From NCBI RefSeq assembly GCF_029784135.1, contig NC_073746.1, positions 69,563,042-69,627,041 on the forward strand: 64,000 bases of DNA, given 5' to 3'. Below the pieces are notes generated by a model that worked only from the letters and a program-made list of their open reading frames with translations, had not been told where the DNA came from and ran no database searches. The stretch is from Toxorhynchites rutilus septentrionalis. Its lineage: Eukaryota; Arthropoda; Insecta; Diptera; Culicidae. Below, piece by piece: positions 1 through 11,220 of this stretch; position 1 is the first letter of the stretch; each line of letters starts with the position of its first letter. The translations under genes and the position numbers were made by a program.

Positions 1-225
1 TAACTTTTACATGATCTAGTGAAATTTTATTCTATTTGAGGACGAATTGACAACAATAGCACATTACACGGTTTTCGTAAAAAACTCCAGTACAAACCAT
101 TTGTACTATAAATTGATAAAAAGTATAGTATAAACATTATATTAATATGGTTATGATTTTATTATTTTTCTACATATCCTATAGTTACATTTAGATGCCT
201 ATTCTGTTAAATTCCTTTTGAAAAT
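1..225 (-). repeat. Dispersed AT-rich repeat, copy 1
   Basis: The first ~225 bases match, as reverse complement, the stretch at about 29,728-29,963. Shared landmarks include the words gacgaattga and agtatagtataaaca. The repeat probably continues past the left window edge. No coding potential is visible and the class is unknown. Confidence 0.7.
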
Positions 226-299
226 CTCCTGAACAACTGAACGAAATGGTATGATAAACACTTCATTCGAAAGATAAAATGTCTACGCGTTATATACTT

Positions 300-760
300 G
301 TTACTTTTTGATCCAAAATGTCACATGGGGGTTGTGTCTGAAACACGACCGCGTAGTTGACGTAGGATTCCGTTAGACTATCTGTTGATTTTATATATGT
401 TTGAAGAGATACATCGTTAAACTCTTTGATAATGATTTGGTGTCCTTGAAAAGGGCGGTTTTGTTTGGTTGTTGGATATTATTTGTTCATCCCACCAGTG
501 TTTTCCGAATGATGATGACAGAAAGATGGTAAACAGTCGTTGGATGATGCGAATTAGATAAAAGATACCTGAGTGGTACGAGATATGATGAAAACCGAAT
601 ATATTTGCAATGCCGATTTCCCCCAGGCAACTTGGTTTTGATGTCTCTGTTAGGGGCCTGCCGCATACGTCGTCAATTTCGACCAATCAGAAGTGGGTAT
701 TTCCGTTAGGATAGGGGTTGAGGTTTTTCAATTGTTCGATAGTTAGTTTCATGACATATA
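300..760. repeat. Composite repeat carrying a histone 3'-end remnant, copy 1
   Basis: This block, with the words gacgtaggattccgttag and aaactctttgataatgattt, recurs at 26,366-26,650. It includes a mutated histone stem-loop on the minus strand and part of a ~100-bp unit (tgccgatttcccccaggca) that is repeated at 26.0-26.3 kb. I infer a repeat family that incorporated the 3' end of a histone gene. Confidence 0.6.
442..457 (-). promoter_or_regulatory. Degenerate histone mRNA 3' stem-loop
   Basis: The minus strand reads CGCCCTTTTCAAGGAC, aligned with the perfect stem-loop at 26,486-26,501 and carrying stem mismatches. A CAAAGAG motif, like a histone downstream element, follows on the minus strand. 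It is probably non-functional. Confidence 0.5.
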
Positions 761-950
761 TTATTTTCTTCAATATAAAAAAATGTTATGGAGTGCTGAA
801 AATGACTGAGCAATAGACGTTTGAAATTGGACAATTTTCACGATGTGCTCAATTTTCGATTTTCCATTTGTACCCCAATATGTTCCCGAAAGACGTAATC
901 CTACGTCAAAACTTGTTTCAATAGCCTTAAAATTGTTCTCGAAACAGGCT
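690..950. repeat. Histone-linked dispersed repeat block, copy 1
   Basis: Sequence around 690-950 (words ttggacaattttcacgatgt, ccaatatgttcccgaaag) recurs at 28,425-28,640. It also recurs in reverse at 13,745-13,918 plus 15,005-15,110, where an RTE LINE interrupts it. Here it directly precedes a core promoter and an H2A pseudogene. Confidence 0.65.
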
Positions 951-960
951 ATTGAAATCA

Positions 961-1004
961 CCAATCGGTATATAAGCGAGCGCCACTCGGAAATCCACTC
1001 AGTT
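961..1004 (+). promoter_or_regulatory. Core promoter: CCAAT, TATA box, initiator
   Basis: CCAAT lies at 961-965, TATATAAG at 969-976 and a TCAGTT initiator at 999-1004. The initiator A is 32 bases after the TATA start, which is the canonical insect spacing. Replication-dependent histone genes typically have such promoters and an H2A pseudogene lies downstream. No intact coding region follows at once, so the promoter is probably orphaned. Confidence 0.55.
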
Positions 1005-1546
1005 CTAATTGAACAGCGATTGGAGCATGTTGTCGCAGTTGTGGTAAAGCTCTTCGTTTATCATGAACAATATCAACAAGAGCATGTTTGTGCACCTTAG
1101 GCCAGAAGGAAATCCATCAGGAGGAGAGTGATGCCACAAACGGTTCCCCGGGAAGACATCGCTACACACACATACACGCGCGGAATTCCTTCCGTTTGGA
1201 TGCCACTCAGCATCGAGAAAGCTCCGGAAAGATCTAATCATTTCTGGAAAATAATCTGCCAGTTCCTCTGGGAATTCAAAAATACATTCATGTGAAAGAG
1301 TTTATTTTAATGTTTTCTAACCATGTAACACAGCGATCAAAATCATTTAATTTTGTAATTTTTCAACCAAGTGTAATTAGCAGGAAAGCTTCTGAAGATT
1401 ATTCTTCCCCATCAGTAGGATATTTCCGTATCCAATATTATACGCGCACGCAATCCCCGCTCCGCTGCCGTAACGATCATTCTCATTCAAACCGTACACC
1501 ACATCGGTTCGCATCACAACACATCAACAAACCAACCCAAGCAGCC

Positions 1547-1819
1547 ATGTCTGGACATGGCAAAGGAGGTAAAGTGAAGGGAAAGGGAAAATCCCGCTCG
1601 AACCGTGTTGGTCTGGAGTTTCCCGCAAGGGTAGCTAGGCCGAGCCGCCGTTATATAGTTCCGGCCGCCGAAGTGATCGAGTTAGCTGGCAAAGCTGCTC
1701 GCGACGATAAGAAAACCCGCATTCGGAACAGAACACATTCGGTTCGGTGGACATCAAGACAACAGGCAGTTGCAGCGAGTGGCGAGTGGCAAACGCAATC
1801 GCAAAACGGCAGCAGGTAG
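1547..1819 (+). pseudogene. Histone H2A pseudogene
   Basis: From the ATG at 1547 the translation begins [20 protein letters not shown] and continues with [15 protein letters not shown] later block reads [20 protein letters not shown]. These match the start and the alpha-2/alpha-3 region of H2A (family [20 protein letters not shown] and [20 protein letters not shown]). The intervening ~30 residues of the histone fold, with loop 1 and the acidic-patch tyrosine region, are deleted. The C-terminal half after KKTRI is scrambled. The frame stays open upstream to 1292, but that part is not histone-like. A CCAAT and weak TATA-like stretch lie at about 1432-1444. A histone stem-loop follows at 1959. 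Together this is a broken replication-dependent H2A gene, not a variant. Confidence 0.85.
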
Positions 1820-1958
1820 CAGAAGAAAAAAGTTTGTTCTTTATACAAACTGCTTTGGTGGCAAATCCAGAACAAGGCGGCATCGAGGGCGTTCGAAATA
1901 GTTTTTTTCAAAACCACGAGTACTAAGTTTTCTAAATTGGAACCATTCCATAAAACAA

Positions 1959-1974
1959 GGCGCTTTTCAGGGCC
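1959..1974 (+). promoter_or_regulatory. Histone 3' stem-loop of the H2A pseudogene
   Basis: GGCGCTTTTCAGGGCC fits the six-base-pair stem and four-base loop of replication-dependent histone mRNAs, with one G.G mismatch. A purine-rich AAAAAAGAG stretch lies ~12 bases downstream, where the U7 snRNA-binding element is expected. Confidence 0.75.
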
Positions 1975-2042
1975 ATAAAACCTTCCAAAAAAGAGTTTAG
2001 GAAAAACAGTTCAATGCTTTCTAAAACAAATGGTCGTGATGG

Positions 2043-2102
2043 ACGTACATGGGGATCAAAGACAATATAAAGATGTATTCCATGTACGGGGCTAGGTGGT
2101 GA
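2043..2102 (+). pseudogene. Probable histone H4 C-terminal remnant
   Basis: About 60 bases ending in a TGTACGG...GGTGGTGA pattern resemble the end of an H4 gene (LYGFGG-stop). The stop lies 37 bases before a perfect histone stem-loop, the expected spacing. The rest is too degraded to translate convincingly. The stem-loop is secure; the H4 assignment is an inference. Another core histone tail is the alternative. Confidence 0.4.
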
Positions 2103-2138
2103 ACCTTCATAAAAAAAACGCAAAAACACAACACCAAA

Positions 2139-2154
2139 GGTTCTTTTCAGAACC
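2139..2154 (+). promoter_or_regulatory. Perfect histone mRNA 3' stem-loop
   Basis: GGTTCTTTTCAGAACC has a perfect 6-bp stem and TTTC loop. CAACAT spacing and an AAAGAG downstream element follow at ~2170. This is the complete processing signal of a replication-dependent histone gene whose coding region is decayed. Confidence 0.85.
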
Positions 2155-2211
2155 ACCAACATGTTCATAAAGAGTAAACAGTAAACTAATCCATTTTTCA
2201 GGTAGATAGGA

Positions 2212-2245
2212 TTTTATTTTCTTCACGTAGGAGAAGAAAATAAAA
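2212..2245. repeat. Short perfect hairpin
   Basis: Thirteen-base perfect inverted arms (ttttattttcttc) surround an 8-base loop. It could fold in DNA or RNA. No function is assigned. Confidence 0.6.
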
Positions 2246-2345
2246 CAATATATTTAAAATATATATTTAACAAAAGCTGTCCCCTTTGCATAGTCCTACG
2301 TCACTCAGGTTATGTCCCCGACATTACCCACCCGTCTTTTTTTTA

Positions 2346-2811
2346 CTCTATATTTAAAATATTAAAATATTTTATATTTAAAATTCTACATCAAAACTAT
2401 CTTTGTACGACTTTTAGAGCTTATGAATACCAATATTTTGCGATGCAGAATTCGTCAATATCTTAATCCTACTCAAAGTTATTGATGGGTTTTCACCCAA
2501 AAACTCATGATTTCAGTTTCAATTTACTCAAATGCGAAAAATAACATATCTTTGAAAATCACATATCATATAGAATGAAATTTGTTCTTTCGAATTCCGC
2601 CAACAAACATTTTTTATGTTTGCCCCAGAAAGAATAGCGAGTATTTGAAGAGATCGTGTTTTTTGGGAAGAAATATCAATAACTTTGAGTGAAGTTGAGA
2701 TATTGACAAGTACTGCATCGCAAAATGTTTGTATTAGTATGTTGCAAAAGTATTTAGAAGACAGTTCGTATGTAGAATTTGAAATATAAAAGATAGAGCA
2801 ATAAAACAGTT
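2346..2811. repeat. Imperfect ~140-bp inverted repeat, MITE-like
   Basis: The left arm (~2346-2515) and right arm (~2660-2811) match in opposite orientation. Both contain attttgcgatgcag and actcaaagttattgat. About 145 bases separate them. It looks like a foldback or MITE. No target duplication was identified. Confidence 0.55.
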
Positions 2812-5800
2812 TATTTCATAGTGACCTTCACGAAACTTAGAAGAGAGGCGCTATATCGGTTTTTTCAAGAGATAGAAAAAAAACTTTGTTCTACAAAGAT
2901 GTCTCATATAGCTGGGACTATAACATTGTCGAACTATGTTTACCTCTATCTAGAAAAATAAGAAAGTAAGATTTTTTATTTCATCGAGAATTTTGGTCAC
3001 CCTATTTTTGGTAACATGACAATGAGCGCTCTATCATATGTAACAAATTTGTCGAAGACAATTGTTGTCTAAAATAACTGCCGAGCTTTAAATGATAATT
3101 TCCACTTAAATGCATCTCCTGGACCATTGTGCAATCGCCAGTCGAATTGGAATGAAATTCGTCCTACTCGAGTCTGCTATTATTCTTGGGTGACATAACT
3201 ATTACAAGCGACAATCGACTTCACGCACAACGGATAAGTGAAATTACACGCTTTGTGCATCATGCACCATTGTGAATTATGACTAAATTATCGTTCATGA
3301 AAATATACATATGAAACATATTCCATGTTCATCCGCTACAAGTAATTCCAAAAATATTCATAAAACGTCATCATTTTGGTCTGCTAAATTCTCCGGCATC
3401 ATCCCTCATGCTAATCGAGCGTACATCTTCTTTTTTTTTATTAACAAGAAACATGACATACGCCGAGAATGCTTCTGTCGTCTCATTTATAGCGCCCCAG
3501 ATGAGTGATCGTAAAAATTTGACAGCATCACTTTTCGCTCCGAAAATCTTCCCGCACAGGTGAGCAATATAGGGGGACCAGCACTTGTCGTAAATTTCGT
3601 ACGAGGAGCCGGAATGGATGCTTCACCTGACGACGTTGTCTGAACCAGGGTGATAAAGTTTCCGAGCGAAAGTAAAAGTTTGGCTGACATCTGTCTCAGG
3701 GAAGTTCTGTTCTCTTTCGGAGCTCCCCCAAAGGACAACGGCAATTGATTTATTTTATTTCAATCAGTGACGGTGTTGGGAGGCAGCTTCCATTATAACA
3801 TATTTGGTATTGCTGTTTTCGTCTACTATTTTTAGAATGGTAGAATAATTAATGGATTTCCATGCGAGTATAAACTAATGGCAGTGCATGTAAATTCAAA
3901 TGAACGATAGTCCAAAACAATCCAACCACTCTCGTTCCGTAATCATTCAAAAATTCTGTTTGAAATGTTGCACTGAGGCTGTCAGAGAATTCTATCAACC
4001 GGCATGCCGATTTTCCATTCCGTCCCAACTGTGCAACAACCCAAAAATCAGGCATTTCCGTACACAATACGTTCTAATTCGGAGCTTTCACTATATCGCT
4101 CCGGCCGCCGTCCTCCCCTCAAGCCTGCCCAACTTTTGCCACATGACTGATTGAGAGACGGAATGTATGCAAAGCATTTGATTAAAAATGCAAGCAGCAA
4201 AATTTAATTTCATTACCATTTCTCAATCTTGTTACAGAGTTGTCTGCTTCGGGGAGTGTGGTGAATCTATGCATAAGTGCTCCACGGCTCTGGAAACGAT
4301 GAAATATTCATACGTCACCGCTGTCTCGTTTTAGGACTGAAAGTTCAACTTTTGCTCTCTTTTCCCGGACCGAAAATACGGGTCGTTACGGAGTAGACAC
4401 AATATCTGAGTTTTGTGGGGGTATTACCTGTGTGAATTTATGTGGCCTCGATTTCGATGCTGTTCATCGTAAGAGTTGAATATGTGTTCTGATGATTTCA
4501 GTTGCTACTTCCCATTGTCTAACGAAGGTTATGTGAAGGAAAGAAAAGCATATTATAATTTGTTCTGATATTTGCAAGCAAACACGCAGCTTTTTAATGT
4601 GTTACAAAATACAGTTCTTTTAAAGTCCACTTTTATTTCATTCCTTTACAAATGCATAGGTAGTTTCTTCTCTGTCGATGAAATACCGTCGCGTTTTACG
4701 GATAACAAATAAAACTATTTTAAAGCCATACGAACTCCCACCAACCGGAACAGCACAGTTTTATAATTTGCATAATTTATATCCCTCTCCGTAGCTCGCT
4801 TGCACAATAGCAGCACTCTCCGAGTGGTGAGCGGTGAAAGTGGCTAAGCCTGAAACACCTTTTCGTCTCGTTTTTTGCTAGTTTTCCGCTCGAAGCATCC
4901 TTTCACCCGAATCGACGCGCGCTCTTTTCCACGGCGTAAATTCATTTCGCACATCTCCATTGTATTCAGTGCAACTCGGCATAGCGGAATCCGCACAGCG
5001 AAAACCGAAAACCATCTCGCAACTTACGTTTTCCTGTGGGACCGAGAGTGCTTCCAAGCCTGTTTCCAGCATCCCTTTCACTATGCCAGCTTTTTTGTTT
5101 TTTGTTTAATGTTCGATTCCAAAAAAGCGCACCTAAAATCTGATACATTTCCATTAGCATCCCAGGTGTGATGCATTTTTCATAAGCCTTGAAATGGATG
5201 AACCACCCAGAAATGAGGTCATGACAGGTCACCCGGAATCGGACTGTAAGAGAAAAACATTAACGGGGTGCTTTCCTATGAGCTCATGTCTGATGGAGGG
5301 CGCGAAACACGACAATAAAACCAGTCCATTACGATGGTAAAGGCAAACAATGCTCACCAGGTGAGCTCCATATCGTTATATAGTATTTAACGTGCTCGCA
5401 AAATATTAGAGATTTCTCATCGTAATTTTGCGGAATTTTGCAATCAACCGCTGCCCCGATACTTCAATTTTTTAAAACTTTATACGTATGGTCGCAGGTA
5501 CCAAACATCACTATTTTCACTATACAATTTTATTACCAGTTTTATTTACGACTGATCTATTTATAATGATTTATAAAAAATAATATGGGGCCATGCTATC
5601 AGCCATCAATATTTTTAATATTGATTTTTGAGTAAGATTCTATAACGATGTATTTAAAATGTTATTTTTACTAAACAATTCATTGATTTCTCAACAATTT
5701 AGGGTAACGATTTTTTTTGCCAAAAAAGGACAATTGAATTGGATACACCCTTTAAAAAATCAATTGTGAATAAAGTTGGTCATCTACTAATAAAAATTGC

Positions 5801-6415
5801 GATTTTGAATAGTTGCCACAAGGTTCAAAAAATTTAGAAGGGTAGTGTCCAAACTTTCATCTTCATCGCCGAGGAACACAACTTTATTATATCTGTCATG
5901 ACTTTGAAGACACTTTGACCCGGAAACAATGCACCTCACTCTCTGCGTTTTCCACGTGGCAATATATTGTTTCGCCTGAAACTTCGAAAATTTCTTCCAA
6001 CCCCGAGAAGTTTTTTTATATAAATTCATAAGGTAAATGATTTTGGTTTGTCCAGTCGAAAATATGATCATAGTTTGTTCACTTTCTTGAATGCTCTAAT
6101 TCAGCACACGTTTGTCAAATCAGGTATTCGAATGTTTCAAAACATATAAATAAAATTGTCATTTTCATGATTTACAGTAATTTTATAGTATATTTTTGCG
6201 GAATCACATGTTTTAAAGGATTATAAAATATGCCATCTCTTGGTGTCAATACACCCCTCATTCGAGCTGATGATTATTTGGCACGTATTCAGATCTTTTC
6301 TGGGTTAAACACTTACAAATATTATAAACATCATGCTTGCATACCATTTCAATCAGATTTACATAGCTAAACCATTAATTTAACGCAAATTGATGAACTC
6401 AATTCTGATCATGAG
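2812..6415. other. Intergenic, no supported gene
   Basis: AT-rich sequence with a moderately GC-richer stretch at about 3.5-5.3 kb. Open frames at 3487-3744 and 4875-5232 lack recognisable domains and overlap on opposite strands. I see no RNA gene. Confidence 0.5.
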
Positions 6416-6852
6416 TTTTTTTTTTTTTTTATAAATTCGTTTATTTTTACAGGCTCAGTTGCATAAGTTTAAAGGAGCCGAAATCTTAAATATATTTTTA
6501 ACACTATATATATGAACAATTTTCTTAAATCTATGGTTAGTAATGTGGGAAACCGATTACTCGCGGTGAACTCGAGATTAGAAGGGTGACATATTTTTCT
6601 CAGGAAAAGGATGGGGTATAAGGAAATTATTACAATGTTGATAATCACACACACTCAATTCTTAAATCTATTCGTACATCTATTGTGAATTTACATTTCA
6701 TTCTCCTGTTTATAGCAAGCGGACCAATTACTCATAAAGGAAGAAATGGAGGGTATAAGGATATAAGGATAATCACACACGAACATCGATAGATTTAAGG
6801 AAAACATATATTTGGGACATGTAATCAAGGTCTAACCGAGCCAACACATCTC

Positions 6853-9800
6853 TCACCGGCCATTGGGCTGCCTTCCTCTAGCCCGAAGGGAGTTCTCTAA
6901 ATTCGATCTGGCAACAAGATACACCTCACACGACCAAACAACGTGTTCGATGTCGTGGTAACCTCGGCCACAAACGCAGATATTGCTGCCGGCCAGATTG
7001 AAACGAAAGAGTAGCGCGTCTAACGAACAGTGATTGGACATGAGTCGGGAGAAGGTGCGAATAAAGTCCCGACTCAAGTCCAGACTTTTGAACCATGGTT
7101 TGAGGCTAACCTTAGGGATAATCGAGTGGAGCCACCGGCCCAATTCACCTTCGTTCCATTTGCGTTGCCAGTTAGCGATGGTATTTTTACGGACTAAAGA
7201 GTAAAATTCATTGAAGGCGATTTGACGCTGATAAATATCGCCTTCAATCGCACCTACCTTTGCTAATGAGTCAGCCCTCTCATTACCCGGAATTGAGCAA
7301 TGAGAAGGGACCCACACAAAGGTAATGACATAACAGCGTCTGGATAAAACACTCAAATTTTCTCGTATTCTCTCAAGGAAGTACGGCGAGTGCTTTTCCG
7401 GCCTCACTGAACGGATAGCTTCGACGGAGCTAAGACTATCCGTTACAATGTAATAGTGTTCAACAGGTCGTGAGGCGACGCTGTCCAGCGCCCAGTGTAT
7501 CGCTGCCAATTCAGCAATATACACTGAGCAAGGAAACTGAAGACTGTGGGAGGTGCTGAAAATTTTGTTGAACACTCCAAATCCTGTGAACTCGTTTATA
7601 GTGGACCCATCAGTAAAGTACATATTATCACAATTGATACCCCCATACTTTGCATCGAAGATCGTTGGAGCGATCCTCGATCGTTGATAATCTGAATATT
7701 CATGGATATCTTGCTTCATGGACAGATCAAAATGTACAGAGGAATTGATGTAGTCAGGAAAACAAACACGGTTGGGAATATAAGAAGAAGGATCAACCTG
7801 CATGGAGATGAATTCATGATATGGGCTCATGAATCCAGAGTGAGAATTTAGCTCGATCAGCTGCTCAAAATTTCCGATCACCAATGGGTTCATAACCTTA
7901 CACCGGATGAGGAACCGAAGAGATAATAAATTGAAGCGATCTTTTAGTGGGAGTACGCCTGCCAAAACCTCGAGGCTCATGGTATGCGTTGAGGGCATAC
8001 ATCCCAACGCAATACGGAGACAAAGATACTGAATTCGCTCGAGTTTAATGAGGTGTGTTTTGGCAGCTGATTGAAAGCAGAAACTGCCATACTCCATCAC
8101 TGAGAGAATAGTTGTTCGATACAACATTATAAGATCTTCGGGATGGGCTCCCCACCAGGTGCCGGTAATTGTACGGAGAAAGTTTATTCTTTGTTGGCAT
8201 TTTTTACTCAGATACCTAATATGGGCCCCCAAGTGCATTTGGAGTCGAACCAGACCCCAAGATACTTGAATGACATAGCATGAGTGATCGGTTTACCCAA
8301 AAGTTGAAGCTTTGGTTTTGCTGGTCTATGCTTCCTAGAAAAAACCACCATCTCTGTTTTCTCCGTGGAGAATTCGATCCCTAGCCCAATGGCCCAGGTT
8401 GAAAAATTGTTCAAAGTATCTTGTAAGGGTCCTTGCAGGTCGGATTCGTTTGATCCTACGACAGACACCACTCCATCATCTGCAAGTTGTCTTAGGCTGC
8501 AATTTTGTGTAAGGCAATTGTCGATGTCGCTTACATAGAAGTTGTACAAAAGGGGGCTTAAACATGAGCCCTGGGGGAGGCCCATGTAAGAGACCCGACT
8601 TACTGCCGAATCTCCGTGAGAAAAGTTCAAATGCTTCTCACAAAGCAAGTTATATAACATATTATTCAATAGAGGCGGAAGACCCCGAGAGTGTAATTTG
8701 TCTGACAAAACCTCTATTGAAACAGAATCAAAGGCCCCCTTTATGTCCAAGAATACTGAAGCCATTTGTTTTTTTCCGGCGTAAGCCATTTGAATTTCTG
8801 AAGAAAGCAACGCAAGACAATCATTCGTCCCCTTGCCCCTGCGGAACCCATATTGTGTATCTGAGAGTAGGCCATTCGTTTCAACCCATCGATCAAGGCG
8901 AAACAAGATCATTTTCTCCAACAATTTCCGTATACAAGACAGCATTGCTATTGGGCGGTACGAATTGAAGTCGGACGCAGGTTTTCCGGGTTTTTGAATA
9001 GCTATAATTCTCACTTGTCTCCAATCATCTGGAACAATATTATGCTCCAGAAACCGATTGAATAAATTCAACAAGCGATGTTTCGCCACATCAGGGAGGT
9101 TTTTCAGCAAGTCGAACTTAATTCTATCCGATCCCGGAGCAGAATTGTTACATGAAAGGAGAGCAAGAAAGAATTCTACCATCGAAAACTCGGAATCAAG
9201 ATCGCACCTATCTTGTGGTATATCTCGAACAATTCTTTGCACGGGAGCGGAATCGGGACAAACCTTTCGTGCAAAATTAAAAATCCATCGATGTGAATAT
9301 TCTTCGCTTTCATTCGTTGAAGAGCGATTTCTCATGTTTCGAGCCACTTTCCATAATTTTTTCATTGACGTTTCTCGTGACAAACCTCCCACGAAATTTC
9401 GCCAATAAGCACGTTTTTTCCCTTTGATCAAATTTTTGAACTGATTCTCAAGGGCTAAATACGTTTGAAAATTTTCAGGAGTTCCACGTTTCCGAAAAGC
9501 TTTAAATGCATTCGATTTTTCTATATAAAGCTTAGAACATTGGCTATCCCACCATAGATTGGGAGGCCTTCGGGAAATGGTGGAACCTGGAATGGGTTTC
9601 GTTTGAGCGCGAACTGCGCTGTCATAGATCAAACGAGAAAGGGAGTTATACTCCTCCAATGGAGGTAAACCATCTCTGGAATTGATGGCTAGAGTAATCG
9701 CGTCCGCATATTTTTTCCAGTCAATGTGTCTTGTGAGGTCATATGCCATGTTTATAGATTCAGAAGAATTCGACCCAATGGTGATGGAAATTTTGATTGG

Positions 9801-10268
9801 CAAGTGATCACTACCGTTGGGGTCCTGGATTACATTCCACTTGCAATCTAACGATAATGAATTCGAGCAAAGCGAGAGGTCAAGAGCACTTGGTTTAGCA
9901 GGAGGTTTAGGTACACGTGTTGTTTCCCCAGTGTTCAAAACGGTCATATTGAAGCTGTTACAAAGGTCATATATCAACGATGAACGATTGTCGTCGTACT
10001 GTTCCCCCCAGGCAGTTCCGTGAGAATTGAAGTCTCCCAAGATCAATCTTGGCTCAGGAAGGAGTGAGCACATGTCAACAAGTTGCTTGCGGCTAACCGC
10101 AGCTCTCGGAGGCCAATACAAGCTGACAATACAGAGGTCTTTGCCTCTGATGTTTGCATGACAAGCAACAGCTTCAATCCCTCCAATAGGTGGAAGGTCA
10201 ATTCGAAAAAATGAGTGGCACTTATTGATCCCCAATAGCACCCCTCCGTATCTGTCATCACGGTCCAA
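6853..10268 (-). pseudogene. ORF2 polyprotein: endonuclease-RT-RNase H, frameshifted
   Basis: The first reading frame (10,268 to 8208, 686 aa) holds the APE-type endonuclease, lacking its first ~70-80 residues (GDFNSHGTAWG and SDHLPI present). It also holds the RT with FLDIKGAFDS and the active-site box LADDGVV. A one-base shift in a C-run near 8,224-8,233 moves the frame. The second frame (8238 to 6853, 461 aa) carries the RT thumb and an RNase H domain with FTDGS, AELAAI, TDSLSS and NERADSLAK, so all acidic catalytic residues are kept. In a working element this protein nicks DNA, copies the RNA by target-primed reverse transcription and degrades the template. Only one frameshift and the missing N-terminus are visible, so decay is recent. 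Confidence 0.85.
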
Positions 10269-10269
10269 G

Positions 10270-10884
10270 CGTATAATAATTGGCGACAGTCCAAGATCTC
10301 GACTTCCATCGAGGGGAGCTTCTTGAACTTTCCATTTCCTTTTTTAATAAATTCACACGTCAGACCCGTTTCTGTAATCACTCCCGCAATTTCTACGTTA
10401 TGGCAGGGCACGTATGCGCGATATTCTAAAATGAACCGCTTGTCGACAACAATCTCGTTAGCTTGCTTCCGATCAGCCACGACAACACGCAGTTTGTTCG
10501 GGCGAACCTTGGAAATTTCGACCACGGAGGAATAATTTTTTGTCAAATCTTTCATGATCTGACATGATGACATTCAGAGATTTTCCTTTAGGTTTAGGTT
10601 GGAAGAAAACAACCCATGGGCCAGTTCCAGTTGCATTTTCTGGATAAACCTTGACACGGGGTGGAGACACAACAGGAGAGGAAAGCGGGGTCGATTGTTG
10701 AGCGGAAGCGGAAACAGCAGGGTTGGGTGGCGTGATCGGGAGTTCAGCGGGAGCGGGAGCGAGAGGGGGAGCGAGAACGGGAGTGGGAGCGAGAGGGAGA
10801 GCGAGACTTCCCACCTCCCGTAGATGTGGAGGGATAGACAGTGGATTCAATCTCCATGTCAATGGGTTCTCCGCATTCTGCCAT
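10270..10884 (-). pseudogene. ORF1 gag-like protein remnant
   Basis: A likely start ATG lies at 10,884 (MAECGEPIDMEIES). An arginine/serine-rich low-complexity stretch follows at about 10,740-10,830, then a gag core (GPWVVFFQPKPKGKSLNV, then VRPNKLRVVVADRKQANEIV in another frame). At least two frameshifts occur, one near 10,575. The core resembles the nucleic-acid-binding ORF1 of I-like elements, which packages element RNA. The downstream CCHC zinc knuckles are missing because the sequence jumps straight into the ORF2 endonuclease. Confidence 0.7.
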
Positions 10885-11220
10885 ATAAAGTGGCAGATGT
10901 ACAATTTTTCAGTAATTTCTCAATCTTTCTCTGATTATTTCTTAAACTAAAAACCTTAATCTAATAAAAAATATAATTATATCGCACACCCGTGCGGTTG
11001 AATTAGAACGGTTCCCAGCAAACCGCGTGTCGATCGTACAGCACAGCTGCAACGGTGTATGGCTCCACAGTGGATGATGATTTCGATGACGATGATATGG
11101 CGATAAACACGCCAGCACACAGCGCCCGCGATCCAGGTCTTCTTCCTTCCGCTTTGTTTGCTTCACACTATTGCAGTTCAAAAATCCCGTTTGGGTGAAA
11201 CAATTATTTCACCAGCAGCG

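Larger units (their letters stand above)
6416..11220 (-). mobile_element. I-superfamily non-LTR retrotransposon, internally deleted
   Basis: A minus-strand LINE with a poly-A tail (poly-T at 6416-6430), ~420-bp 3' UTR, an ORF2 with endonuclease, reverse transcriptase and RNase H, an ORF1 gag remnant and a GC-richer 5' UTR ending near 11.2 kb. The ORF order and the RNase H domain place it in the I group (I/Loner/Outcast type). The join between ORF1 and ORF2 near 10,270-10,300 removes the gag zinc knuckles and the start of the endonuclease, so this copy is defective. The 5' boundary is approximate and I found no convincing target duplication. Confidence 0.8.

Noticed and set aside
1005..1241. 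Possible H3 fragment near acggttccccgggaagacat
   Set aside because: The resemblance is short and does not extend in frame, so it was not annotated as H3.
3487..3744. 85-aa minus-strand frame
   Set aside because: No domain, splice signal or promoter, and overlapping frames exist. There is not enough support for a gene.
4875..5232. Overlapping frames on both strands
   Set aside because: Mutually overlapping and without recognisable protein sequence, so chance is likely.
8564..9408. Plus-strand frames of 116-134 aa
   Set aside because: Antisense shadows of the I-like reverse transcriptase.
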